Below, piece by piece: positions 26,302-32,835 of a stretch of 32,835 bases of DNA; position 1 is the first letter of the stretch; the number at the start of each line of letters is the position of its first letter. Origin of the DNA: Psychromonas ossibalaenae ATCC BAA-1528 (GTDB lineage: Bacteria > Pseudomonadota > Gammaproteobacteria > Enterobacterales > Psychromonadaceae); NCBI RefSeq assembly GCF_000381745.1, contig NZ_KB907025.1:1-32835 (forward strand). Reading direction: 5' to 3'. A program made the position numbers and the translations under genes. Under the pieces are notes generated by a model, which was given only the letters and a program-made list of their open reading frames with translations, searched no databases and was not told the DNA's origin.

Positions 26302-27732
26302 CTACCCAAGCTCTTGAAGCTTGATAGTACCGTCTTTTGCAGTAACTGTTTTATAGGTGTTGTAAGCCATGATTAACATACCCGATAAGAAGACTAAACC
26401 ACCGATAAATCGAATAGTGTAGAACGGGTATGATTTCTCCAGTGACTCAACGAAGGTATAAGTTAATGTACCGTCGTCATTTACAGCTCTCCACATCAGC
26501 CCCTGCATAACACCGGAAATCCACATCGCTACGATGTATAAAACCGTGCCGATTGTTGCCAGCCAGAAATGCAGGTTAATCAGCGCAACACTGTACATAC
26601 CTTTCTGATTAAACAAACGAGGCACTAAGTGGTAAACAGCACCGATTGTTATCATTGCAACCCAGCCAAGTGCACCTGAGTGTACGTGTCCAATTGTCCA
26701 GTCAGTGTAATGAGATAATGCATTTACAGTTTTAATCGCCATCATCGGGCCTTCAAAGGTAGACATACCGTAGAAAGACAGAGAAACAACTAAGAAACGT
26801 AAAATAGGATCCGTACGCAGCTTATGCCAGGCACCGGAAAGGGTCATGATACCGTTGATCATGCCGCCCCATGACGGAGCAAACAGAATTAATGACATCA
26901 CCATGCCTAATGACTGAGCCCAGTCAGGTAGTGCTGTGTAATGAAGGTGATGCGGGCCGGCCCAGATATATACTGCGATTAGAGCCCAGAAATGTACGAT
27001 TGATAAACGGTAAGAATAAACCGGGCGGTTTGCTTGTTTTGGTACAAAGTAATACATCATACCCAGGAAACCGGCCGTTAATAAGAAACCAACGGCGTTA
27101 TGTCCGTACCACCACTGCACCATGGCATCAACGGCACCGGCATAAATAGAGTAGGACTTCATGCTGGTCATAGACAGCGGAATAGCCAGATTGTTGACTA
27201 TATGCAGCACTGCAACGGTTAGAATAAAGGCACCAAAGAACCAGTTAGCAACGTAGATATGAGATGTTTTACGTTTAACCAGGGTGCCAAAGAAGACAAC
27301 TGCATACATCACCCATACCAGAGTAATTAAAATGCCGATCGGCCATTCTAATTCTGCATACTCTTTAGAGGTTGTATAACCCAGCGGTAGTGAAACAACG
27401 GCTGATAAAATAACCAGCTGCCATCCCCAGAAGACCCAGGAAGCAAGCGCTCCACCGAACAGTTTGGTCTGACAGGTACGCTGTACAACATAAAAAGAGG
27501 TCGCCATTAATGCTGAAACACCGAATGCGAAAATAACCGCATTAGTATGCAGCGGACGTAAACGGCTGTAAGTTAACCAGGGTGTATCAAAGTTTAATGC
27601 AGGCCAGATTAACTGGGCGGCAATTAGAACTCCGACAGCCATGCCGATGATACCCCAGAGAATGGTGGTAAGTGTAAACTGACGAACAACTTTCATGTTG
27701 TAGTCAGGCTGAATTGTAGTTGCGGTTGTCAT
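26302..27732 (-). CDS. ccoN: cbb3-type oxidase catalytic subunit I, CcoN
   Basis: CcoN is the high-oxygen-affinity terminal oxidase core, with heme b, heme b3 and CuB in 12 membrane helices. The low-spin heme His is in [13 protein letters not shown]. The CuB site includes [10 protein letters not shown] and [13 protein letters not shown], and the later heme ligands are in [17 protein letters not shown] and [10 protein letters not shown]. The frame opens at 27750, but the ATG at 27732 (protein [12 protein letters not shown]) has a GGAA ribosome site and fits relatives, giving 476 residues. It is the first gene of ccoNOQP. A 60-bp palindrome lies just upstream. No canonical FNR box is visible there. 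Confidence 0.97.
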   Translation of the reverse strand: MTTATTIQPDYNMKVVRQFTLTTILWGIIGMAVGVLIAAQLIWPALNFDTPWLTYSRLRPLHTNAVIFAFGVSALMATSFYVVQRTCQTKLFGGALASWVFWGWQLVILSAVVSLPLGYTTSKEYAELEWPIGILITLVWVMYAVVFFGTLVKRKTSHIYVANWFFGAFILTVAVLHIVNNLAIPLSMTSMKSYSIYAGAVDAMVQWWYGHNAVGFLLTAGFLGMMYYFVPKQANRPVYSYRLSIVHFWALIAVYIWAGPHHLHYTALPDWAQSLGMVMSLILFAPSWGGMINGIMTLSGAWHKLRTDPILRFLVVSLSFYGMSTFEGPMMAIKTVNALSHYTDWTIGHVHSGALGWVAMITIGAVYHLVPRLFNQKGMYSVALINLHFWLATIGTVLYIVAMWISGVMQGLMWRAVNDDGTLTYTFVESLEKSYPFYTIRFIGGLVFLSGMLIMAYNTYKTVTAKDGTIKLQELG

Positions 27733-27783
27733 TATTTTGATTCCATGCATTTATTTACAATGTGCGTCTATTCTGACGTAATA

Positions 27784-27843
27784 TATACCCATGTTACCTC
27801 AAGATGCTTTGCTGATTTTGCATCTTGAAGCAGCATGGGTATA
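27784..27843. repeat. 60-bp palindromic repeat in the ccoN upstream region
   Basis: The outer arms TATACCCATG (27784-27793) and CATGGGTATA (27834-27843) are perfect inverted repeats, as are the inner arms TCAAGATGC (27799-27807) and GCATCTTGA (27820-27828). Read on the minus strand, the inside CAAGATGCAAAATCAGCAA matches the left end of the 304-bp element near 16006-16024. I infer that it is a short member of the same MITE-like family. It lies 52 bases before the ccoN start codon. Confidence 0.7.
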
Positions 27844-28023
27844 GGTACTCATTTTTCAGAAATAAGTTATGTTTTTTGCATATTTTGCTCAAACATGTTT
27901 TATTTGCGCGGAAGTTTACGTGAAGAAAAATTAAATGAACAGAATTTGGTTGTTAAATTGTTAATAAAACGACCGTTTATGTTAAAAAATGGGTGTTACC
28001 CACTATTTTTACAGGGGTTTCAA

Positions 28024-28530
28024 ATGTTATCAAAAACTAGAGTTGTACAATTATTAGTCATGATAGTCGTTTTTATGGCACTGGTTACCTGGCGGACACT
28101 TAATGCAGATCCGTCTGAAAAACAGCCGGCAACGGCCGAAAAGATTTCTGCAGCAGTAGAAAACAGCGCGCAGAATACAGCAGAGGTGCTGCGCTGCGAT
28201 TATTTTACTCCCTGTGAGTTTGTCTCTGAGCACGGCTCTTTCTGGCTGAGTGTTGATAACCCGCCGATCCAGGCAGAAGAATGGATTAACTTTAACTTAA
28301 AAAGTGCTAATCCAGACTGGCAGGTGACGGATGCAAAAATCGTCGGTAAAGATATGTTTATGGGACGGATTCCGGTTACATTCAATCCGCTTAAAAAAGG
28401 ACTGTTTAGCGCCAAAACGTTAGTTGGATCCTGTATTACTGAGATGATCTGGCAGTTAGAGATTAATATTGAAATGAACGGTGTAAAACAGGTCCTTTTA
28501 TTTGACTTTGCGGTTAAGGGGATAGGTTAA
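28024..28530 (+). CDS. Membrane-anchored periplasmic protein beside ccoN, function unknown
   Basis: From the ATG at 28024, which has an AGGGG ribosome site 8 bases before it, the protein has 168 residues. One N-terminal helix (VVQLLVMIVVFMALVTW) anchors it, followed by an Ala/Glu-rich linker and a beta-rich domain that begins LRCDYFTPCEFVSEHGSFW and holds a third cysteine in LVGSCITEM. The C-x5-C pair could bind a metal or form a disulfide. I do not recognise a named family. It is divergent from ccoN, so it may serve the oxidase or copper delivery, but only its position suggests this. An upstream frame to 27835 lacks a ribosome site and crosses the palindrome. Confidence 0.75.
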   Translation: MLSKTRVVQLLVMIVVFMALVTWRTLNADPSEKQPATAEKISAAVENSAQNTAEVLRCDYFTPCEFVSEHGSFWLSVDNPPIQAEEWINFNLKSANPDWQVTDAKIVGKDMFMGRIPVTFNPLKKGLFSAKTLVGSCITEMIWQLEINIEMNGVKQVLLFDFAVKGIG

Positions 28531-28547
28531 TATGTTTTGCTAATGAC

Positions 28548-28572
28548 CTGCTTCAGTAATCCCATGAAGCAG
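28548..28572. terminator. Hairpin between convergent genes at 28530 and 28598
   Basis: CTGCTTCA (28548-28555) pairs with TGAAGCAG (28565-28572). AATGA and TCATT extend the stem after one mismatch. It is likely to be shared by the two genes. Confidence 0.65.
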
Positions 28573-28597
28573 TTCATTTGTTTGCTTATAATTTATT

Positions 28598-29044
28598 TTA
28601 TTTAGCTAAAAAACGTTTTTTTAAGGGATTATCTAAAGATATCAAACCGGCTCCCCAGACAACATTTATTAAGATCATTAATCCCCATAGTTTATGATCG
28701 TAAAAGCCGCCTTCCCAAAGTACTGGATAGGAGACAACAGCTATAATATTAAACACAAATAAAACGGCTGCCATAGGTCTTGTTAATAAACCTAACAGTA
28801 AAAAAAATGGTAAGATCAATTCTGCAGCCGTGCCTAAATAAGCCGCCAGCTCCCAGGGCAGAATCGGCACCTGATATTCTTCTTCAAAAAGGTACAGGGT
28901 GCTGTCCCATGTGGTTATTTTCAAATAGCCCGACTTAAAAAAGACGCTGGCAACCCAAAGCCGAGTGAACAGCAGCAGCAGCGGCGTGAAATAACAGTGC
29001 ATTTTCTGCACACTGTGTTGATATAAGCCTAATAATTTATCCAT
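28598..29044 (-). CDS. DoxX-family membrane protein of the bufferin operon
   Basis: This is a 148-residue DoxX-type protein with four hydrophobic helices. Landmarks are LLLFTRLWVASVFFKSGYLKI, PILPWELAAYLGTAAELILPFFLLLGLLTR and the last WGLMILINVVWGAGL. DoxX proteins form a large group with varied redox-linked or unknown roles. Next to DUF692/DUF2063/DUF2282 genes they are the fourth member (HvfD/GigD in Haemophilus and Acinetobacter operons). The gene starts 9 bases after the DUF2063 gene ends, so it is in the same operon. Its role there is inferred from linkage. Confidence 0.88.
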   Translation of the reverse strand: MDKLLGLYQHSVQKMHCYFTPLLLLFTRLWVASVFFKSGYLKITTWDSTLYLFEEEYQVPILPWELAAYLGTAAELILPFFLLLGLLTRPMAAVLFVFNIIAVVSYPVLWEGGFYDHKLWGLMILINVVWGAGLISLDNPLKKRFLAK

Positions 29045-29053
29045 AAATATTCC

Positions 29054-29797
29054 TTAATTCAGTGTAAATCCGTTAATTAGGTGTTTTTCCATTAGCGCAG
29101 GTAAAAACTGATGTAACTCCTGCGGTTGTATCTGCCCCAGCGGTCTACTGTGTTTAATCTGCTCAGCCAGCGAGTATTCCTGTGCTGTTAGTGCTATAAG
29201 CTCAACTGAAAAATCGGGCTGTTTTTTGAGTGCCATGCAGCAGCTGCGATTGAGATCTGCTTCCTGTACCTGTTCATTAATGAGCATCTGATATAGATGT
29301 TGAATATCCTGATCACTGTGAAACAAAGTTACCTGCTGCGATATGTGAAAAATAATTTCTGCGAGCTGTTCAGGCTGCACTTTTCCCAGTTTATCTACAT
29401 CAAGTACTGTTGTTTGTATGTGTGTATTAGCTGTTTGTTCTAATAACCATTCGAAGCGTGCTGTTTCTGCTATATAAGGCATCTCTTTAAGCTGTTCTAA
29501 GCTTTTGAGAAAATCACAGAAACCATCTCCATAGGTCATAATATTATTTTCCTGCGGCGGCTGCTGTAAAATGAACTGTCTGGCGGCTGCATTAAAAAAT
29601 TCTTCACCTACCAGTGATAATGTATGCTGATAAGTCACTGCAAGTGCTTCTGTTACGCCCATTACAAAACTGTTGCGGTAAACCTGTAATAGATCCCTGC
29701 CGGAAAATGAATCTTTTTCTTTTATCTGTCCGCTTATCAGGTCATTTTTGTACAGCAGTGCATCGCTAAACTGGTGCTGAAGTTCACTAAGTTTCAT
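29054..29797 (-). CDS. bufC: DUF2063 protein, MNIO partner (BufC/HvfC/GigC type)
   Basis: This protein of 247 residues starts MKLSELQHQFSDALLYKND, which is typical of the DUF2063 N-terminal domain (annotated as putative DNA-binding). Known members instead work as the partner protein that presents the precursor peptide to the DUF692 enzyme. A conserved stretch is LLQVYRNSFVMGVTEALAVTY (split here as LLQVYRNSF and MGVTEALAVTY). The C-terminal half resembles the second, less conserved domain. The frame opens 19 codons further upstream, but the internal ATG (29797) has a GGAG ribosome site and overlaps the bufB end by 11 bases, showing coupling. Confidence 0.88.
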   Translation of the reverse strand: MKLSELQHQFSDALLYKNDLISGQIKEKDSFSGRDLLQVYRNSFVMGVTEALAVTYQHTLSLVGEEFFNAAARQFILQQPPQENNIMTYGDGFCDFLKSLEQLKEMPYIAETARFEWLLEQTANTHIQTTVLDVDKLGKVQPEQLAEIIFHISQQVTLFHSDQDIQHLYQMLINEQVQEADLNRSCCMALKKQPDFSVELIALTAQEYSLAEQIKHSRPLGQIQPQELHQFLPALMEKHLINGFTLN

Positions 29798-30647
29798 AGT
29801 CACACTCCAAGCTGAAAATTTTCTCTCTGATATTTTCAGCTTTGTTTTTTTCACTGATTAACTCGCTTAGAGGCGGGATCTCTAAATCCCATTCAATTAA
29901 AGTGACAGCATCTGTTTTTGTATTTTGTATATATTGTCTATAAATATCCCACACTGCCTGACTGACATAACTGCTGTGGCTGTCAATTAAAATTGAATCA
30001 TTATTGACTTGTTTGCGGGTAAATCCGGCTAAATGGATTTCCTGAACAGCCCGGTCATTGATGACCTCAAGATACTGGTTGACCGAAAAATTATGGTTAG
30101 CTGCGCTGACGTAGATGTTATTCAGATCCAGTAATAAACCGCAGCCTGTCCGGCTGATTATTTCATTGATAAACTCAGGCTCACCCATATCGATATTTTT
30201 ATACTGTAAATAAGAGGAGGGGTTTTCAATTAAGATCTGACGCTGTAAAAAGTCCTGTACCTGATTAACATTATTGACAAAATTCTGCAGTGCTTCACGG
30301 GTATAAGGGATCGGCAGCAGATCATTAAAAAAATTACCCTGCAGTGAGCTCCAGCTTAAATGGTCGGAAACTAATGCGGGCTGAAAAATATCGACTAACT
30401 GTTTAAGCTTAGATAAATGTTTTGTACAAATCGGCTCACTGCTGCCCAGTGATAAACCAATACCATGAAAGCTCATTGGATAATGCTGAGCAATCTGGTG
30501 CAGATAAAAATGATTCTGACTGTCCGGGTTGAAGTAGTTTTCACTGTGAATCTCTAAGAAACCGATATCGGGCTGTAAGTTCAGTATATCCTTATAGTGT
30601 GGTGCCCGTAGACCTATACCAGCCGCGCCTTTATTAATATTTTTCAC
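29787..30647 (-). CDS. bufB: MNIO (DUF692) enzyme modifying the precursor peptide (BufB/HvfB/GigB type)
   Basis: This is a TIM-barrel multinuclear non-heme iron oxidase of 286 residues. Related enzymes (MbnB for methanobactin; BufB/HvfB for bufferin/oxazolin) oxidise cysteines of a RiPP precursor to oxazolone or thiooxazole groups that bind copper. Ligand-type residues appear in LEIHSENYF (31-39), SDHLSW (94-99), ILIENPSSYL (138-147), LLLDLNNIYVSAANH and QEIHLAGF. It starts with GTG, preceded by an AGGA ribosome site. The gene lies between the DUF2282 precursor and its partner. The exact chemistry on this peptide is inferred from the family. Confidence 0.9.
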   Translation of the reverse strand: MKNINKGAAGIGLRAPHYKDILNLQPDIGFLEIHSENYFNPDSQNHFYLHQIAQHYPMSFHGIGLSLGSSEPICTKHLSKLKQLVDIFQPALVSDHLSWSSLQGNFFNDLLPIPYTREALQNFVNNVNQVQDFLQRQILIENPSSYLQYKNIDMGEPEFINEIISRTGCGLLLDLNNIYVSAANHNFSVNQYLEVINDRAVQEIHLAGFTRKQVNNDSILIDSHSSYVSQAVWDIYRQYIQNTKTDAVTLIEWDLEIPPLSELISEKNKAENIREKIFSLECDYET

Positions 30648-30685
30648 TTAATTTTTTTCCTAATGAAAACAAATAAGAGGGGGTG

Positions 30686-30714
30686 TACCCGGACTGCTTA
30701 AAGCGGTCCGGGTA
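30686..30714 (-). promoter_or_regulatory. Strong intercistronic hairpin between the precursor gene and the MNIO gene
   Basis: TACCCGGAC (30686-30694) pairs with GTCCGGGTA (30706-30714), and the loop itself can pair GCTT with AAGC. On the transcribed (minus) strand no T-run follows, so it is better explained as an mRNA-stabilising or partial stop that gives more precursor than enzyme. Confidence 0.65.
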
Positions 30715-30732
30715 TAAAATGAATATTTAAGC

Positions 30733-30990
30733 TTACTTTGGTGTTAAGCTGCCGCCTGTAATTTTGTCACAGAGTCCTTTTGGAACAGCAAGAAATGCAT
30801 CACCCTGGTTATCAACTTTTGAAGTACCTGCACATGAGCTGGTTTTAGTTGCACAGTCATTTTGGCCTGCTGCTGCAATGCCGTAACATTTTTCTTTACT
30901 TGCCGCCATGGCCGGTGAAGAAACTAGTGTACCGCCAACTGCAATTAAAGTTGATACTGTTGCCGCCAGTGCCATATTTGTTTTTTTCAT
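30733..30990 (-). CDS. bufA: DUF2282 RiPP precursor peptide (BufA1/HvfA/GigA type)
   Basis: This is an 85-residue secreted peptide precursor. A Sec signal peptide ends near SSPAMAAS. The mature part begins at about residue 30 and has four cysteines: Cys35 (EKCYGIA), Cys46 (QNDCATK), Cys53 (SSCAGT) and Cys74 (KGLCDK). [16 protein letters not shown] and [18 protein letters not shown] are the DUF2282 signatures. In studied relatives, some of these cysteines are turned into copper-binding heterocycles before export to the periplasm, where the peptide soaks up metal. A strong AAAGGA ribosome site precedes the ATG. It is the first gene of the operon with bufB, bufC and doxX. Modification here is inferred, not shown. 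Confidence 0.92.
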   Translation of the reverse strand: MKKTNMALAATVSTLIAVGGTLVSSPAMAASKEKCYGIAAAGQNDCATKTSSCAGTSKVDNQGDAFLAVPKGLCDKITGGSLTPK

Positions 30991-31218
30991 AATAGTCGTC
31001 CTTTATATAATAAAATGAGTTAAGCAGAAATTGCGTCCATAGTTGTTGTAATCAATAATATAAACCGAGTATTCAGCAAAAAAATTTCATATTATTTAAA
31101 AATATTCTAACTTAAATTTAACATTTCTCAATAAATGTATATTTTCAGTGTGTTAGAGTCGCCTATGAATTGCTGTAAGGATTAAAAGTAATGTGGAATT
31201 TTCTGGGGAAAGGAATAA

Positions 31219-31785
31219 ATGAATATATTTACTCGAAAGCGAAATAAAAGTGCCGAGTCATCGGTCTTTAAAGATATGAACAGAAAACAGAAACGTTATG
31301 AAGCGCTTGTCAATGTCTATAGTCCGGATCTATATCGTTATGCATATTGGATCTGTCATGACCCGGACATTGCACAGGACCTAGTACAGGAAACTTGTCT
31401 TAGGGCATGGAAAAGCCTAGACAGTTTATTGGATGACAAATCAGCTAAAGGCTGGTTATTTACGATATTGCGTCGCGAAAATGCGCGCCGCTTTGAGCGA
31501 AAGCAGTTATCTATGGTAGATATTGAGGATTATGAGGTTGCAGATCAATACGATTCATCAGCTGAAATGGATAATGAATTATTGAGACGGAAAATATTAG
31601 CTCTGCCAAGTGAGTATAAAGAGCCTTTATTACTGCAGCTTGTTGCCGGTTTTAGCGGAGAAGAGATCGCCAGCCAGCTTAATCTGAATAAAAATACGGT
31701 GCTAACTCGTCTATTCAGAGCAAAAAATTTACTAAAGTCATCTTTAACAACGGTAATTAAAGAAAGCGGGGCAGCACATGGATGA
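31219..31785 (+). CDS. ECF-type RNA polymerase sigma factor
   Basis: This is a 188-residue sigma-70-family factor of the extracytoplasmic-function group, with no region 3. Region 2 (about 25-95) includes LYRYAYWICHDPDIAQDLVQ and ETCLRAWKSL, which open the -10 promoter. Region 4 (about 125-180) has LLQLVAGFSGEEIASQLNLN and KNTVLTRLFRAKNLL, the -35-reading helix-turn-helix. A GGGGAAAGG ribosome site precedes the ATG. It overlaps the downstream anti-sigma by 8 bases and is divergent to the bufferin operon, 228 bases away. It probably controls that operon and itself, but I could not find a shared promoter motif with certainty. Confidence 0.9.
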   Translation: MNIFTRKRNKSAESSVFKDMNRKQKRYEALVNVYSPDLYRYAYWICHDPDIAQDLVQETCLRAWKSLDSLLDDKSAKGWLFTILRRENARRFERKQLSMVDIEDYEVADQYDSSAEMDNELLRRKILALPSEYKEPLLLQLVAGFSGEEIASQLNLNKNTVLTRLFRAKNLLKSSLTTVIKESGAAHG

Positions 31786-32491
31786 TATTTTATTTCGCCA
31801 TACAGCAATTGCGACACCTAATGATAAAAGTGACGAGTTTTTGCAGCGGGCTGCGGAAAATGAGAAGAATAAAGCACTGGTTAATGATGCTCTTTCCTTT
31901 GATGCAGAGCTGCAGTCCTTATTAAAGGTCGATGTGCCCGATGGTTTAGCTGATAAAATTCTGCTGGAGCAGAGTTTCGAGGCTGAAAATAACCGAGCAT
32001 TAAGCAACCGCTGGCATATTGCAATTGCCGCTTCCATTGCTTTTGTTATCGGACTCAGCCTGCCTTTATTAAATACCCTTAGTCATTCGCCGCTGGATAT
32101 AGGTACGGTTGCAATGAAACATGTGCAGCAGGAATATTACTTCACGGCTAAAATCAACGAGCAGGCAAGTCTTTCTATGGTTAATGCTAAGCTCGCCAGT
32201 TACGGCGGTAAGGCGCAGTCTGATTTAGGGGAAGTTTTGTTTGTTAACTATTGTAATTTTGAAGGCACACCTGCTTTACATATGATAATGGAAGGTGAAA
32301 AAGGCCGTGTTACCGTATTTGTTGTACCTAATGATGCTGGTTTTCTTGATGCTGAAAAATTTAATGATCAGCATTTAAAAGGTTTAACTGAGAAAATGGG
32401 CAATGCTAATGTGGTGATTGTCGGCGAAAGAGATGAGCCTCTGGAAAAAATACAGTTAAAACTGCAGGAAAACATTCTGTGGGATATTTAA
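31778..32491 (+). CDS. DUF3379 membrane anti-sigma factor
   Basis: This 237-residue protein follows and overlaps the ECF gene, the classic place for its anti-sigma. The cytoplasmic N-terminal part (about 1-80) is helical (EFLQRAAENEKNKALVND and ELQSLLKVDVPDGLADKILL), the usual sigma-binding region of DUF3379 proteins. One membrane helix lies at about 86-106 (IAIAASIAFVIGLSLPLL). The periplasmic domain includes ASYGGKAQSDLGEVLFVNYC and VTVFVVPNDAGF, with a single Cys. It would release the sigma factor on an envelope signal, perhaps copper or oxidative stress. That signal is inferred from the neighbours. Confidence 0.85.
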   Translation: MDDILFRHTAIATPNDKSDEFLQRAAENEKNKALVNDALSFDAELQSLLKVDVPDGLADKILLEQSFEAENNRALSNRWHIAIAASIAFVIGLSLPLLNTLSHSPLDIGTVAMKHVQQEYYFTAKINEQASLSMVNAKLASYGGKAQSDLGEVLFVNYCNFEGTPALHMIMEGEKGRVTVFVVPNDAGFLDAEKFNDQHLKGLTEKMGNANVVIVGERDEPLEKIQLKLQENILWDI

Positions 32492-32542
32492 ACAGTGCTC
32501 TGTTTTTCTGGAGCTAACAGTCAATAAATGCTCATATATGTG

Positions 32543-32577
32543 ATTGGTTGCTTGAATTATCGGCAACCAATTTTTTT
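32543..32577 (+). terminator. Terminator of the sigma/anti-sigma operon
   Basis: ATTGGTTGC (32543-32551) pairs with GCAACCAAT (32563-32571), and seven T follow. It is a strong rho-independent terminator between the anti-sigma gene and the tRNA promoter. Confidence 0.92.
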
Positions 32578-32591
32578 ATGTGCCTTTTTTG

Positions 32592-32620
32592 TTGACAGAA
32601 AGATCTGCAAAAAATATACT
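32592..32620 (+). promoter_or_regulatory. Strong sigma-70 promoter for the tRNA operon
   Basis: TTGACA (32592-32597) is a perfect -35 box and TATACT (32615-32620) a near-perfect -10 box, with the ideal 17-base spacer. GCGCCCG follows, a GC-rich discriminator typical of stringently controlled rRNA and tRNA promoters. Transcription should start near 32627. Confidence 0.88.
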
Positions 32621-32674
32621 GCGCCCGTCTTCAAAACACAGCCATTTAAATAAATGCTTGTTAGAAATGATAAT

Positions 32675-32748
32675 TCCTCTTTAGCTGAATTTATAGGGCA
32701 ACGGGAGTGAATGATAATCCGAGTGACGGATGATTCATAAAAGAATAA
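32675..32748 (+). pseudogene. Decayed tRNA-Asn copy
   Basis: The first 30 bases match those of the intact tRNA-Asn at 32767 at 25 positions, including TCCTCTTTAGCT and GCAACGG. After that the copy has extra bases in the anticodon arm and cannot form normal T and acceptor stems (no AAGAGGA at the end). TGAAT/ATTCA and ATCCG/CGGAT (32708-32737) instead make a single hairpin. Confidence 0.7.
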
Positions 32749-32766
32749 AGATTTAGAACAAACAAT

Positions 32767-32835
32767 TCCTCTTTAGCTCAGTTGGTAGAGCAACGGACTG
32801 TTAATCCGTGTGTCGCTGGTTCAAGCCCAGCAAGA
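32767..32835 (+). tRNA. tRNA-Asn (anticodon GUU), 3' end cut by the window
   Basis: The acceptor 5' strand is TCCTCTT, the D arm reads GCTCAGTTGGTAGAGC and the anticodon loop ACTGTTAAT carries GTT. The T arm follows with GGTTCAAGCCC. The sequence ends at AAGA, so about three acceptor bases plus the discriminator and CCA lie outside. It resembles E. coli tRNA-Asn closely. Confidence 0.95.

Noticed and set aside
27732..27750. TTGAT half-site close to the ccoN start (27737-27741)
   Set aside because: The second half (TGCAT) does not match ATCAA and the site would overlap the ribosome-binding region. It was therefore not called an FNR box.
27835..28023. N-terminal extension of the 28024 gene
   Set aside because: The upstream start lies inside the 60-bp palindrome without a ribosome site. 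The ATG at 28024 has an AGGGG site and directly opens a membrane helix.
30991..31218. Shared ECF-type promoter motif for the divergent precursor and sigma genes
   Set aside because: CTATG-containing stretches occur on both sides, but I could not align a -35 and -10 pair with consistent spacing.
1..32835. CRISPR array, prophage or conjugative genes
   Set aside because: No regularly spaced direct repeats, phage structural genes, integrases or transfer genes are visible.

Overview
The window looks like a chromosomal segment of an AT-rich, facultatively anaerobic marine gammaproteobacterium. ArcB, FNR, UspE, BepA, PerM and TyrS closely resemble their Vibrio/Shewanella/E. coli relatives, and the order fnr - tauE/safE - ccoS - ccoI - ccoH - ccoPQON is the one seen in Vibrio- and Shewanella-like genomes. 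A Psychromonas-like organism is my best guess, but the genus is inferred and not proven by the sequence.

Layout. Positions 1-811 are accessory debris: the 3' end of an IS110-family transposase, an inverted repeat, a possible degenerate integron attC site and otherwise empty sequence. From 812 to 9783 lie housekeeping and signalling genes: a dodecin, mtnN with a cobD/cbiB homologue, tyrS with an outer-membrane protein, a YhcC-type radical SAM protein, a large PAS-GGDEF diguanylate cyclase and the zinc-independent GTP cyclohydrolase folE2. From 10099 to 18214 come arcB, a TPR membrane protein, sppA, bepA, a MITE-like element of about 304 bp, a TusA-like protein, perM and bcp, with several convergent pairs sharing hairpin terminators.

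From 18259 to 27732, nearly everything on the minus strand is micro-aerobic respiration: uspE, fnr (with a perfect FNR box in front of it), then the maturation genes tauE/safE-ccoS-ccoI-ccoH and the cbb3 oxidase ccoNOQP. ccoG is absent from this cluster. The promoter region of ccoN carries a 60-bp palindrome whose inner sequence matches the end of the element near bepA, so the two appear to be one mobile family.

From 28598 to 32491 is the most interesting system: a DUF2282 precursor peptide (BufA1/HvfA/GigA type), an MNIO-family DUF692 enzyme, its DUF2063 partner and a DoxX membrane protein. This is the recently described bufferin/oxazolin type of copper-binding RiPP operon. Divergent to it are an ECF sigma factor and a DUF3379 membrane anti-sigma, a plausible dedicated switch that differs from the SigF-NrsF pair known in Caulobacter. 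It lies next to the copper-dependent cbb3 oxidase and its copper ATPase, which suggests a local copper-handling neighbourhood.

The window ends in a stable-RNA operon: a near-consensus promoter with a GC-rich discriminator, a decayed tRNA-Asn copy and an intact tRNA-Asn(GUU) cut by the window edge.
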